From contig CAZXAQ010000014.1 in assembly GCA_964638635.1 (NCBI GenBank), positions 1 through 64,000 of the forward strand: 64,000 nt of DNA, given 5' to 3'. Source of the stretch: SZUA-430 sp964638635. GTDB taxonomy: Bacteria; Pseudomonadota; Alphaproteobacteria; Micropepsales; Micropepsaceae. The position numbers were made by a program, and so were the translations under genes. The stretch's first letter is position 1; every line of letters starts with the position of its first letter. Below, piece by piece: positions 35,108-43,911 of the stretch. The notes under the pieces are model-generated. The model did not search any database. It was not told where the DNA came from and was given only the letters and a program-made list of their open reading frames with translations.

Positions 35108-35163
35108 CCACCCTCCAAAAATTCGACGCCCCAACACTGACCCGCCGGAGACCAAGATGCAAC

Positions 35164-35268
35164 GCAGTCTGGGAGCGCGGGCGTCCCGCCCGCTCTTTCT
35201 AAATCTCCGCGGGCGGTGCGTTTAATGCGTAGCAAAGGGCGGGCGGGACGCCCGCGCTCCCAGACTGC
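35164..35268. repeat. RAYT-type palindromic element (family D), distant copy
   Basis: Arms 35164-35193 and 35239-35268 are a perfect 30-bp inverted repeat (GCAGTCTGGGAGCGCGGGCG at the left end). The layout and TGGGA-CGCGGGC core match the elements flanking the transposase at 61.4-62.2 kb, although the sequences have diverged. Confidence 0.85.
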
Positions 35269-35329
35269 GCTCGCGTCGCGGAGGGTTTCGTGATTAATCA
35301 CCGAACAAACCCTCACGCGGAAAGCCCCC

Positions 35330-36139
35330 ATGCCCAAAACCATCTTCATCACCGGCGCCTCCACCGGCCTCGGCCGCGCCAGCGCGCTCCTGTTCGCAAA
35401 CCGCGGCTGGAACGTCTTCGCCACCATGCGCAACCCGGGCAAGGAGAGCGAGCTCGCCAAGACCGCGAACATCACGCTCCTCCCCCTCGACGTGACGAAG
35501 CCCGCGCAAATCGAAGAGGCGGCGGCGAAGGCGCTCGCCGCCGGCCCCGTGGACGTGCTGTTCAACAACGCGGGCTATGGCCTCGCCGGCGCGTTCGAGG
35601 CGGCGACCGACGCGCAGCTCGTCGACGAACTCGACACAAATCTCTTGGGCGTCATGCGCGTGACGAAGGCGTTCCTGCCGGCCTTGCGCGCGCAAGGCCG
35701 CGGCACGATCCTCACCACCACGTCGATCGGCGGGCTGGTCACGTTTCCGTTCAACTCGGTCTATCACGCGACGAAGTGGGGCCTGGAAGGGTGGAGCGAA
35801 AGCTTGGCGTACGAACTCGCGCCCTTCGGCATCCGCGTGAAGACCGTGGCGCCCGGCGGCATCGCGACCGATTTCACCAGCCGCTCGCTCGTCTTCACGC
35901 CGCACCCGGCCTATGCCGGCGCGCTTTCCAAAGTGATGGCCGCCTTCATGGACCCGGAGCGCCGCAAAGGCGGCTCCACCGCCGAACAAATCGCCGAAGC
36001 CGTCTACACCGCCGCCACCGACGAAACCGACCACATCACCCACGTCGCCGGCGAAGACGCGAAAGCGACGTATGCGCAGAGGTTGACGGTGGGCATCGAC
36101 GCGTTCCGGAAGGGAATCAAGGAGCGGTTCCTAGGCTGA
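35330..36139 (+). CDS. Short-chain dehydrogenase/reductase
   Basis: 269 aa. Classical SDR motifs: TIFITGASTGLGRASALLFA (TGxxxGxG cofactor site), LDVTKPAQIEEA, DVLFNNAGYGLAGAF (NNAG), and Ser plus Tyr145-x3-Lys149 (TTTSIGGLVTFPFNSVYHATKWG). The C-terminal PGGIATDF follows. R in position after the first strand (MRNPGKE) favours NADP(H). The physiological substrate cannot be told from sequence. It follows a palindromic element and has no operon partner. Confidence 0.93.
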   Translation: MPKTIFITGASTGLGRASALLFANRGWNVFATMRNPGKESELAKTANITLLPLDVTKPAQIEEAAAKALAAGPVDVLFNNAGYGLAGAFEAATDAQLVDELDTNLLGVMRVTKAFLPALRAQGRGTILTTTSIGGLVTFPFNSVYHATKWGLEGWSESLAYELAPFGIRVKTVAPGGIATDFTSRSLVFTPHPAYAGALSKVMAAFMDPERRKGGSTAEQIAEAVYTAATDETDHITHVAGEDAKATYAQRLTVGIDAFRKGIKERFLG

Positions 36140-36163
36140 AGCCCGCCTGGGGACCGCCGGCCC

Positions 36164-36225
36164 CCTTCGCTAAAGCTACGGCGGCCGAGTGTGCCCAAAC
36201 TCGTCCGCCGAAGCCTTGGCGTAGG
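36164..36225. repeat. Short imperfect palindrome downstream of the SDR gene
   Basis: Arms 36164-36184 and 36205-36225 (ending CCTTGGCGTAGG) are 21 bp with about 4 mismatches. It may act as a terminator-like structure. The rest of 36140-36350 shows no gene. Confidence 0.5.
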
Positions 36226-36350
36226 CGGGTCCTCGCCCGCTCTTTGCAGCTTTCGAGATCGTCACATGTCCCCGGAATTCCGGAATTCAATTCATCTGAA
36301 CCTCCACCGTATCATTACACACGATGGAGAGCAGGTCGGGCGCGGGCATA

Positions 36351-38753
36351 TCACTCTTCCGATCTAGAAAGATCGAAGGAAAAGATGCCACGCCCGTAAG
36401 TAACCGCAACGAGTGTTGTACCGAACCAGAGCAATTCGTGGGTTACGACGTTGGCGGGGCCGTTGTTGACCGGGAACCAATCTCGGCCATCACTGCTGGC
36501 GACGAACACCCCATGTTCGGTCGCCAGCAGGATCATCCTCGGATTCTTTGGGTGGATCGCGATGTCATAAACCGGCATTGGCGGCAGAGTTGTTTTGACG
36601 GGCCTCCACGTTTCGTCTTTTTCGGAGTAGATCCAAATGTTGTCGTTAGTCCAGCACTCGTCTCCACCACTGCAGTTGTCCGCACGTTGCCCTTCGTATC
36701 CGGCGAACGTGGCGAACAGGAATCCGTTGATCGAACGCAACCTGGTGACAAACCGATGCGGAAGGCCGTAACCACTGATGTTTGTTGCAACCCAATTCTC
36801 GCCGCTGCGTTTCAGACGCCAGATTTCGCCACCCGCGTAACCGATCCAAACGACTTGCGATGCCCGAGGTGCGGCGACCGATGGTTCCACGGCAAGAGCG
36901 CTGATGAAGGAGGTTCGCGGCGGCATCAGCGCGATCCACGCCGGCGCACGCAAGGTTACGTCGGGGCTGCGCCATAGGCTGGACGCACCGACGAACATCA
37001 CGCGATCATCCGACGGATCGAGAGCGAAGGGGGCAACGAAAGGCGCGCTCTTCGGGCTTCCGGCGTCCGCGATGCAGCTCGCGGGTGTGTAAGTACAATT
37101 GCCAAACCGCTCGTGCCCGATGCCGTCCTGGCTTCGTTGCAAGTCTAGGTACTGAAATGAACCATAATAGCGCGGCTTTGCCATAGCGGCGCCGATCGCC
37201 GCAAAGCCGCCATCGCCGCCCAACCATTTACGCCACATGCCGCCGCCGCTTGGGCTTCCTTCGTAAATCAATGTGCCATTGTCTTGCGTACCACCCGCGA
37301 AACGAATGGAATCGGCCTGCTTGCCCGGCGCCACGAACCCGCCATAGAATTGCGTGACCGCGTAGCCGCTTCTGGCCGGTGTCCATTGAACCTGCGGGCT
37401 TCGCGTAATGTCATCGGTCTGAAACAGGCCGCCGTCATTGCCGACGAAGACGCGCCGGTTTTCGCGCCCGTCGTATTTTGCGCTGGCCACGATCACGTGC
37501 TGATCGGCGTGAAGCGATTGGCTGTCCCGCCAATCGCTGATCTTCACAGGGTCTTTGCCGCCTGTAGTACTCCGCCAAAGGTCGATGCCGCCAATGAGCA
37601 CCAAACTCTCGTTCGTCGGATCGCCAGCCCAGACCGTGCTCGCATACCAGCCCTGACTCGGTCCGTCCGGGTGGCTGAAGAAATTCGTTCCCCGATGGCG
37701 TATGGCGAATGTCTTGCCGCCATCGACTGAGCGGTAGATCTCGCCGCTTGCGCGATCGACCAAGGCATAAACGGTATCCGGGCGCGCTGCGGCATAGGCG
37801 AATTCGACCCGCACGCCTCCTGGCAGGCCTGCGGACTCTTTCCAAGCGTTCGGCACCACCCCCGCCTGAGCCGCGTCCGTCCAATAGACGGCGTACGATC
37901 CGGCCGCTAGGCATCGATCGGGGTTGCTCGGGTGGCAGTCGACGGTAGTGAAGTTCCCGCCGCCGCTTTGCATTCGTTCAAACGTTACGCTCGCTTCGTC
38001 CGGGCTCGCGAAGTTGAGGCTGCGTAACACGCCCTCGCCAGTTGCAGCCAGCAGCGCCGCACCGTCAGCCGTCATCGCAAGGCGATTCACGAAGTGGAAT
38101 CGGCCAGTGTTAGGCAACTGATGCCAACTCTTTCCGCCGTCGAGGCTGCGAAAGATACCGGCGCCGCGAATATAGCCTTCGCGCCCGACCGCAAAGCTCT
38201 CGCCGGTGCCCGCGAAAATCAAGTCCGGACTGCGCGGTGACATCGCCAGTGACGTCACGTTCAAGTTCGCCATGAAGTCGGCCACGGCTGCCCAGTTCTT
38301 TCCTCCGTCAACGGACTTCCAGATTCCGCCGGTGACCGCCCCCATCCACATGATCTGTTGGTTTGCGGGATGAATTAGCACTGCTCGCGTGCGCCCACCA
38401 ATCTCGTTCGGGCCGAGCGGACGCCAATCGCCGGTTGCACCGCTAAAGACGCGGCCCTCGTTGTCCTTCTGCAACGGACCGACAGGAACGCCGCCGAGCG
38501 ATCGGATCCCGCGAGCCGCCGCGCGCAGACGCAAAACCCCGGTCTGGCGAATGGCGCGCTCAATCGAGCCGTCTGGAATAGAAATGCCTTCCGCCCCGGC
38601 CAAGCGAAGTTGCCGATAGGTCGTCGCGCCGGCAGGATTGTCGCGATCGACTTCTTCTTCGGTTTGCGCGAGCAGCGGAAATGCTGCCACGGCGATCGCC
38701 ATGAGCACCACCACGACCCAGACAAGCTTCGTACTCAGCTTCATATTCAGCAT
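36351..38753 (-). CDS. Secreted BNR/Asp-box beta-propeller protein
   Basis: About 800 aa from ATG 38753 (MLNMKLSTK; ATG 38744 is equally possible). Signal peptide or anchor MKLSTKLVWVVVVLMAIAVAAFPLLA. The body has Asp-box repeats: GIWKSVDGGKNWAAV, GIFRSLDGGKSWHQL, EIYRSVDGGKTFAI, plus LWRSTTGG, typical of sialidase or sortilin-like propellers. No sialidase Arg triad or catalytic set can be identified, so a binding role is as likely as an enzyme. The 3' end carries a 12-bp match to a sequencing adapter (36354-36365). Confidence 0.82.
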   Translation of the reverse strand: MLNMKLSTKLVWVVVVLMAIAVAAFPLLAQTEEEVDRDNPAGATTYRQLRLAGAEGISIPDGSIERAIRQTGVLRLRAAARGIRSLGGVPVGPLQKDNEGRVFSGATGDWRPLGPNEIGGRTRAVLIHPANQQIMWMGAVTGGIWKSVDGGKNWAAVADFMANLNVTSLAMSPRSPDLIFAGTGESFAVGREGYIRGAGIFRSLDGGKSWHQLPNTGRFHFVNRLAMTADGAALLAATGEGVLRSLNFASPDEASVTFERMQSGGGNFTTVDCHPSNPDRCLAAGSYAVYWTDAAQAGVVPNAWKESAGLPGGVRVEFAYAAARPDTVYALVDRASGEIYRSVDGGKTFAIRHRGTNFFSHPDGPSQGWYASTVWAGDPTNESLVLIGGIDLWRSTTGGKDPVKISDWRDSQSLHADQHVIVASAKYDGRENRRVFVGNDGGLFQTDDITRSPQVQWTPARSGYAVTQFYGGFVAPGKQADSIRFAGGTQDNGTLIYEGSPSGGGMWRKWLGGDGGFAAIGAAMAKPRYYGSFQYLDLQRSQDGIGHERFGNCTYTPASCIADAGSPKSAPFVAPFALDPSDDRVMFVGASSLWRSPDVTLRAPAWIALMPPRTSFISALAVEPSVAAPRASQVVWIGYAGGEIWRLKRSGENWVATNISGYGLPHRFVTRLRSINGFLFATFAGYEGQRADNCSGGDECWTNDNIWIYSEKDETWRPVKTTLPPMPVYDIAIHPKNPRMILLATEHGVFVASSDGRDWFPVNNGPANVVTHELLWFGTTLVAVTYGRGIFSFDLSRSEE

Positions 38754-38830
38754 GCATCCAACCCGTGAGTGATGAGCGTCGCCCCCGGCGACCCAGTACA
38801 CATGCTAGCCCGTTGCTCAGCCACGCGCGC

Positions 38831-38844
38831 CTGATGCAAGTCAA
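38831..38844. promoter_or_regulatory. Candidate FNR/FixK-type box
   Basis: CTGATGCAAGTCAA (minus strand TTGACTTGCATCAG) matches TTGAY-N4-RTCAA at 9 of 10 positions, in the 274-bp gap between the propeller and lipoprotein genes. Could be chance. Confidence 0.3.
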
Positions 38845-39027
38845 TTCACGTCACCCTCAATCGAAGAGACAAGGTCGGCCACACCCGCAAGAGGAGAATT
38901 TCGAAGCTGCCATGCCCGTAATGCGGTGTGTCGTTCAGGACGCGCGCGTCAATTCTTGAACGCGCCACATGAGAAGCCGTGGCGTTGCCGGATACAATCA
39001 CATTGCATTCGGAGGCGAACGAAAGCA

Positions 39028-40218
39028 ATGCGAACGATCACAGCTGTCTTGATGTCGGCGGCGATGTCTTCCGTCTTGTCGGGGTGCGTGACGGCGCCGT
39101 TCTGGCCCGAGGGGGGGAAACCGGAAGCACTGCCGAACTACGACAAGACATCGGTCGAAAAGAACGGTTGCGAAGGGTTCACCACCCTAGAATGCGTGCG
39201 GAAGAAACTTGCCGAACAGCACGAAGACTATGCGAGCAGCCGCCAACAGATTCACGAGTACAAGAACGCCGCCAATTTGTCGTTATTTGGACTTGGCGGT
39301 GCGGCCGGCGTAAACGCCGTCACCGGTGGGTCGAAAGAGGGGCTGCAGACGCTGGGGCTGGCTGCGGCAGGCATCGTGGGGCTCGACGGTGTGCTCAGCG
39401 CCGACGATCAGCATGCCACGTTTGGCGCGGGCGAAGAGGCATTGCGTTGTGTGATGCTGGTCGATCGCAAGTTGGACACGACGCAAGAATCGTTGCTCGG
39501 TACGCCGCCGCGCACGACCGGACCGCGACAAATCTCTTCGGACCCGCTCGCGCCATATCTGGCGTTGATCGGCGAGAAGTATCGCGTGACGGCGGGCGTG
39601 CCTATACCCAATGAGGCTGCGTTGCTTGCGCAGGTCGGCGCGGCGCAGAGCAGGCTTCAGGAAATCTCCTCAGCGAGACTTGCCAACGCGATGCCGCAGC
39701 TTCGACTCTCGGATGCCCGTCCGGAGGTCAGGGCCGAGCATGCTGCAAACGCGGACGCCGTTTTTCGGGCTCATGAACGGCAACGGGGGATTTTGGGCGC
39801 GGCCGGTACCGCCATTCGCGATGCGATCGACTTCCGTATGCGCATCGCGAAGATTAGCGACGACGAGAGGGCGGACAAGCTGATGGATGCTCTCAACCAA
39901 ATCCGAAAGGCGGTGTCGGATCGGCTGCTCTTCAGTCACAGCGACCTGAGCGGAATCTACGGCGCGCTGAAAACTGCGATGCAAGCAGCCGTGAAACCGC
40001 CTCAGGCCGCTGCGCCACCTGCCAGCGGCAAGGCAGAAACCGCCTCGGTGCTCAGCACGCTCACGCGCGGCGCGGGAGAGAGCGACGCTGAACTGGTGTC
40101 GTTTCGGGCCGCGCTTCAGATTGCTCATCAGGACTTGGAAACCGCCCGAGATTACGCCAGCAGCCTTGATGCGTGCGCGGCAAAGGCCAAGCCTGCACCG
40201 GCGCCCCAAGAAAACTAG
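39028..40218 (+). CDS. Lipoprotein of unknown function
   Basis: 396 aa from ATG 39028 with GGAGG upstream. MRTITAVLMSAAMSSVLSGC is a lipoprotein signal with Cys20 as the acylated residue. The mature N-terminus has GCEGFTTLECVRKKLAEQHEDYASSRQQIHEYKNAAN (two Cys, helical), then a glycine-rich hydrophobic stretch (LSLFGLGGAAGVNAVTGG), and long helical segments to the C-terminus ending KAKPAPAPQEN. No family recognised. Base composition is a little less GC-rich than its neighbours. It heads a run of uncharacterised envelope genes. Confidence 0.7.
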   Translation: MRTITAVLMSAAMSSVLSGCVTAPFWPEGGKPEALPNYDKTSVEKNGCEGFTTLECVRKKLAEQHEDYASSRQQIHEYKNAANLSLFGLGGAAGVNAVTGGSKEGLQTLGLAAAGIVGLDGVLSADDQHATFGAGEEALRCVMLVDRKLDTTQESLLGTPPRTTGPRQISSDPLAPYLALIGEKYRVTAGVPIPNEAALLAQVGAAQSRLQEISSARLANAMPQLRLSDARPEVRAEHAANADAVFRAHERQRGILGAAGTAIRDAIDFRMRIAKISDDERADKLMDALNQIRKAVSDRLLFSHSDLSGIYGALKTAMQAAVKPPQAAAPPASGKAETASVLSTLTRGAGESDAELVSFRAALQIAHQDLETARDYASSLDACAAKAKPAPAPQEN

Positions 40219-40238
40219 TTACGAAGAAACAGGGGCGG

Positions 40239-40276
40239 AAAATCGGGGGACACGAAAAAACAAAATCGGGGACACG
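40239..40276. repeat. Short direct repeat
   Basis: GAAAATCGGGGGACACG-like sequence at 40239-40254 recurs as AAAATCGGGGACACG at 40262-40276. Possibly a degraded mobile-element end; no transposase nearby. Confidence 0.35.
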
Positions 40277-40344
40277 CAACAGACTCCTGTGCGCGCCTTG
40301 AAGATCGCTACGGTCCCCAGAGCGAAGCCTAGTCCGGCATCGCT

Positions 40345-40755
40345 TCAGACATCGCGCACACGCTTCATCGAGAAGCACGCCTTCATGGTCTCGTCATAGC
40401 AGACCAGCATGCCGTTGCCGGTGGTACTGAACTTCACATAGACCGTCGCTAAGTCGTCGACCGGTGTCTTGTGGCCCATGCAATCCGGCTTGCCGTTATT
40501 GGTCTCGATTTTGTCAACGAGAACGTACACGCGGCTCCCATTGGGCGTATCCGAAATCTCGTAGCTGCTCTTGCTGACTTCTTCGCCGCTCGTGACATAG
40601 GTCGTGCCATCGGTGCGATACGTGTGAGTTTCAACGCAGGTTTCCGTCACCTGGATCTGCCAACTGCCGATGACGGGATGGTCGGTTCTGACCTCGCGTG
40701 GTGTCGGAGCGGCGGCAAGCAAGAGAACGACGCCAATCGAAAACACTGCTTTCAT
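40345..40755 (-). CDS. Small secreted protein of unknown function
   Basis: 136 aa with signal peptide MKAVFSIGVVLLLAAAPTP. The mature part starts VIGSWQIQVTETCVETHTYRTDGTTYVTSGEEVSKSSYEISD, continues RVYVLVDKIETNNGKPDCMGH and ends GMLVCYDETMKACFSMKRVRDV. Four cysteines and a beta-rich pattern beginning G-[ST]-W suggest a lipocalin-like or disulfide-stabilised small barrel. No function can be given. Confidence 0.7.
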   Translation of the reverse strand: MKAVFSIGVVLLLAAAPTPREVRTDHPVIGSWQIQVTETCVETHTYRTDGTTYVTSGEEVSKSSYEISDTPNGSRVYVLVDKIETNNGKPDCMGHKTPVDDLATVYVKFSTTGNGMLVCYDETMKACFSMKRVRDV

Positions 40756-40902
40756 CTTCGACCCCGTTGGTTCGAGCAGGGGGTAATCCTACTGCATTGT
40801 GGCCATTCGGGAAACGGCGGGGGCGGGCGCAACCCTAAGGGCAAATTGTCCGCGACATCCCGCGATACTGACTTAGAGAGAAAATCGTTGTACTTATATG
40901 GC

Positions 40903-40933
40903 GTCGCTGGGGCACGCCGCCCGCCCCAGCGAC
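40903..40933. terminator. Strong hairpin without T run
   Basis: GTCGCTGGGGC (40903-40913) and GCCCCAGCGAC (40923-40933) are perfect complements with a 9-nt loop. A terminator or leader structure; no poly-T follows on either strand. Confidence 0.4.
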
Positions 40934-41093
40934 ATTCCCGCGCCGCATGGGCGCGCGGCTGCGACTTGAACCGTTGAACGCCTTCAGACACCCGCGCGGG
41001 GGCGCGACAACCCGCCTCGCGCGCCGGTTGTGCGCGTCCGCGCGGCGCATCGGCTGATCTCCGCCAAACGGACGGAACGTCACAGACGGATAC

Positions 41094-41166
41094 CTAACGC
41101 CTACCAAACGCATTCCTAACGGATAAACCCGCGGAAATAAGCCAAGCTAACGCATCTAACGGATAA
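41094..41166. repeat. CTAACG repeat cluster
   Basis: CTAACGC at 41094 and 41147 and CTAACGGATAA at 41116-41126 and 41156-41166. The two longer copies are identical and exactly 40 bp apart, about four helical turns. Possibly regulator binding sites. Confidence 0.45.
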
Positions 41167-41239
41167 GATTTTGCATCACCAACCCGCAACCGCAGGCTGC
41201 ATCCGCCGGGCCGCCCAATCCGGCCGCCCGAACCGCCCG

Positions 41240-41848
41240 TCAGTGCGCGCGGCAATCCACGTTGTTGTCCACCCACGTGCACGGATCGCCGCTCGGGTCG
41301 GGCTTCTGCGTCCCCGCAAGCGCGCGCACGCCGTCGCCGATCGTGCGCCAGGCTTCCACTTCCTGCAGGCGCGCCTGGGCGAGTTGCTCCTTGCGGTCCT
41401 GCGTGAACCGGCCCTCGGCCTCAAGCGCGGCCTCCTGCATCAGCCGGTTTGCGTTGCCGTAGGTGAGGTTGCGCTTGAGCAGCTGCGCGGTCACCAGGTC
41501 GATTTTCATGGCGAGCTCTTTGCGCGCCGCCGTCTGCGTCGGCCAGTGGTCTTTGGCCACGGATTCGATGTGGTCGCGGCAGTCGCGCTGGTCCCGCGAC
41601 AAGGCGCGGATCGCGGCGACCTCGGTCTCGCTCGGCACCGCGTCGATGATCAGCATCTCGGGCGTGATCTCGTCGACATGCACGATGGGAAGCTTGCCGG
41701 CGACCGGCTGAACGTCGGGGTTGGACCGCTTCTTCTCGCAGTATTTGACGGCGCCCGTCATATCCATATCGGCCACGTAAGACCTGACCACGGAGCACGC
41801 GCTGAGCGAAAACGCTAAGGCCGCCAAAAACAGGAGCTTTGGTCCCAT
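41240..41848 (-). CDS. Lipoprotein of unknown function
   Basis: 202 aa from ATG 41848 (GGGGGGA upstream). MGPKLLFLAALAFSLSAC is a lipoprotein signal with Cys18. The mature part reads SVVRSYVADMDMTGAVKYCEKKR, then VDEITPEMLIIDAVPSETEVAAIRALSRDQRDCRDHIESVAKDHWP and a long helix (KELAMKIDLVTAQLLKRNLTYGNANRLMQEAALEAEGRFTQDRKEQLAQARLQEVEAW). It ends PCTWVDNNVDCRAH, so five or so Cys can pair. No family recognised. Confidence 0.7.
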   Translation of the reverse strand: MGPKLLFLAALAFSLSACSVVRSYVADMDMTGAVKYCEKKRSNPDVQPVAGKLPIVHVDEITPEMLIIDAVPSETEVAAIRALSRDQRDCRDHIESVAKDHWPTQTAARKELAMKIDLVTAQLLKRNLTYGNANRLMQEAALEAEGRFTQDRKEQLAQARLQEVEAWRTIGDGVRALAGTQKPDPSGDPCTWVDNNVDCRAH

Positions 41849-42062
41849 CCGTCCCCCCGAACCGTTGATTTTTGGAAGTTCCCCAACTTCGGCGCGCATA
41901 AAACGACAAGTTGCAGCGGCCGGCAAGGGTTCTTGAGGAAGAAATTTCACTTCACAGGAGAAGTTATTGAAATTACTAAAGAAAGCGGTGAATGAGCCTG
42001 GGTCTTGCGGCAGGCGGGGAATCGCCCGACTCTCACAACCCAAAGAGCATGGAAGACGAGCC

Positions 42063-43268
42063 ATGAAGACGCGTGCCCTCAGCCTGATTTTCGCGTTAAC
42101 CGCGAGCACCGCGCTCGCCGAAACCCCGGCGCCCATGAGCGCGGCGCAGTTGCTCGGCGCGGACGTGAAGGGCCCGAACTGGACGGTGGCGGAAAGCGTG
42201 CGCTCCGACGGCTTCGTCCGCCTCTACACGGTGGAAACGCCCTACGGCGGCTTTCAGGTGAACGGCCAGCGCCGAATGGAACAGCGCCTGAACGAACTGC
42301 GCGCGCTCCACACGCTCGAAGAAATGTCGACGACGAAGACGTTCACCGAGGCGCTGGGGAATGCGGGCCTCGCCCCCATCCGCTTCGGCCGCGACCTGAT
42401 CCTCGATCCGGTGGAGACGACCGGCAACCTCTTCTCCGGCATCGCCAACATGTTCGACCGCGCGGTGGACGAGGTGGAACACGCGGACGCCAGCCGCGAC
42501 GACCTCGTCGAAAGCGTGGCGGGGGTCTCCAAGGCGACGCGCGAACTCGCCTTCGAACTGAAGGTCGACCCCTACACGGACTTCACGCCGCTGCGCGACG
42601 GCCTGGCCGACGTGGCGCGCGCAATGGCGGCGGGCGATCTCTCGATCACCGCCGCGATCTCGGCGATCCCGGGCGGCGCCGGCGTCGCGGTCTCCGCGAC
42701 CTCCACGGCCTCCACCTTGGCGAACCCGATCCGCGACAAAAGCTCGGCCGAAATCGCGGCGCTCGTGACGCAGAAACTGGAACCGCTCGACGTCGACGAA
42801 GACGTGATCCAAGCCTTCGTCGCCAACAAAAGCTTCTCGCCCGCCGACACCTACGCAATCGCGGAGGCGCTCGAGACGCTGAAGGCGCGCAACGCCGAAG
42901 CGTTCGTTCGCCGGGCCGCGAATGCCGACAGCGCCGACTTGGCGAAGTTCCACCGCTACCGCGCCGAACTGCTGGCCCGCCACAACGCCCAACTCGGCAC
43001 ACTGAAGGAGTTCTACGTCGTGCGTGAATTCGCGTTGAACCGCAGCGCCGACGGCGCGCTCGTCGCGGTCTTCCCATTCGACGATCTGGCCTGGACGGAG
43101 CCCGCCGCGAAGAGCCTGGACCTGATCAGCCTCGAACTCGCGACCCGCGGCGAGACCCGCCAGCCGATCCTGGCAACGCCCGGCAAGGTTTCGGCGAAAG
43201 CGTTGGCGGAGCTGAAAAAACGTGGTTGGCGCGTCTTAATCTTGAACGACACCCGCGCCGCCATGTGA
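42063..43268 (+). CDS. Periplasmic protein of unknown function
   Basis: 401 aa from ATG 42063; an in-frame TTG at 41967 would bury the signal peptide. Signal MKTRALSLIFALTASTALA. Recognisable stretches are RLYTVETPYGGFQVNGQRRMEQRLNEL, LDPVETTGNLFSGIANMF, IPGGAGVAVSATSTASTLANPIRDKSSAEI and FVANKSFSPADTYAIAEALETLKARNAEAFV. I have seen similar proteins in many proteobacteria, unnamed. The first half ends in a hydrophobic region that may touch a membrane. Confidence 0.75.
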   Translation: MKTRALSLIFALTASTALAETPAPMSAAQLLGADVKGPNWTVAESVRSDGFVRLYTVETPYGGFQVNGQRRMEQRLNELRALHTLEEMSTTKTFTEALGNAGLAPIRFGRDLILDPVETTGNLFSGIANMFDRAVDEVEHADASRDDLVESVAGVSKATRELAFELKVDPYTDFTPLRDGLADVARAMAAGDLSITAAISAIPGGAGVAVSATSTASTLANPIRDKSSAEIAALVTQKLEPLDVDEDVIQAFVANKSFSPADTYAIAEALETLKARNAEAFVRRAANADSADLAKFHRYRAELLARHNAQLGTLKEFYVVREFALNRSADGALVAVFPFDDLAWTEPAAKSLDLISLELATRGETRQPILATPGKVSAKALAELKKRGWRVLILNDTRAAM

Positions 43269-43347
43269 CCGGGGTCACCCGAACCGCCCCTCCCAGCTGA
43301 AGGGGCCAAGGCATATATTCCCCTCCAGTCAAAGGGAGAAACGCCAA

Positions 43348-43911
43348 GTGTTGAAACGGATTTCGATGGGCCTCGCCGCCGCCGCGCTGCTCGCGGCCCC
43401 GGCCTTCGCCACCGGCCAAGTTTACGGCAACTACGGCCAAGGCCAGCCCTACCAAGGCGGCCCACAGCCGCGCCATTCGAACTGCGACACGGACGTGGCC
43501 GTCAGCACCGGTCTCGGCATGATCGTGGGCGGCGTCATCGGCAACCAGTTCGGCAAGGGCTCGGGCAAGACCGCGGCCACCATCGGCGGCGTCGTCCTCG
43601 GCGGCATTGCGGGCAACGCGATCGGCAAGGACATCTGCAAGGACAAGCGCCACGACGCCTACTACTACAACACCACCTACTACGACGCCTTCAACGGCGA
43701 CGAAGGCCAAGAGTACGAGTGGCGCAATCCCTACTCGAACAACTACGGCTACGTGACCGCCGGCGAATACTACGACGACGGTTACAGCGGCTACTCAGGG
43801 CCGTGCCGCGAGTTCGAACAGCGCGTCTACATCGACGGCCGTCCGGAAACCGCAACCGGCGTCGCCTGCCGCCAAGCCGACGGCACCTGGCGCATCGTCA
43901 GCGGCGAGTAG
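43348..43911 (+). CDS. Glycine-zipper outer-membrane-type protein
   Basis: 187 aa from GTG 43348 (AGGGAG upstream). Signal MLKRISMGLAAAALLAAPAFA. Residues about 52-95 (STGLGMIVGGVIGNQFGKGSGKTAATIGGVVLGGIAGNAIGK) are a glycine zipper as in 17-kDa surface antigen/SlyB-type proteins. A Tyr-rich region (YYYNTTYYDAFNG, GEYYDDGYSGYSG) and a C-terminal CREFEQRVYIDGRPETATGVACRQADGTWRIVSGE, the usual end of this family, follow. Envelope integrity is the accepted general role. Confidence 0.88.
   Translation: MLKRISMGLAAAALLAAPAFATGQVYGNYGQGQPYQGGPQPRHSNCDTDVAVSTGLGMIVGGVIGNQFGKGSGKTAATIGGVVLGGIAGNAIGKDICKDKRHDAYYYNTTYYDAFNGDEGQEYEWRNPYSNNYGYVTAGEYYDDGYSGYSGPCREFEQRVYIDGRPETATGVACRQADGTWRIVSGE

Larger units (their letters stand above)
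40756..41239. other. 484-bp intergenic region
   Basis: No supportable gene on either strand. It contains a perfect 11-bp hairpin (40903-40933) and a cluster of CTAACG repeats (41094-41166). Parts are less GC-rich than the surroundings. It is upstream of the secreted protein gene at 40755 and downstream of the lipoprotein gene at 41848. Confidence 0.6.

Noticed and set aside
33050..35140. 696-codon plus-strand frame opposite the penicillin acylase gene
   Set aside because: Arg/His-rich, no recognisable domains, and overlaps a clear enzyme on the other strand.
36140..36350. Coding potential between the SDR and propeller genes
   Set aside because: Only an imperfect palindrome (36164-36225) and no convincing start or domain.
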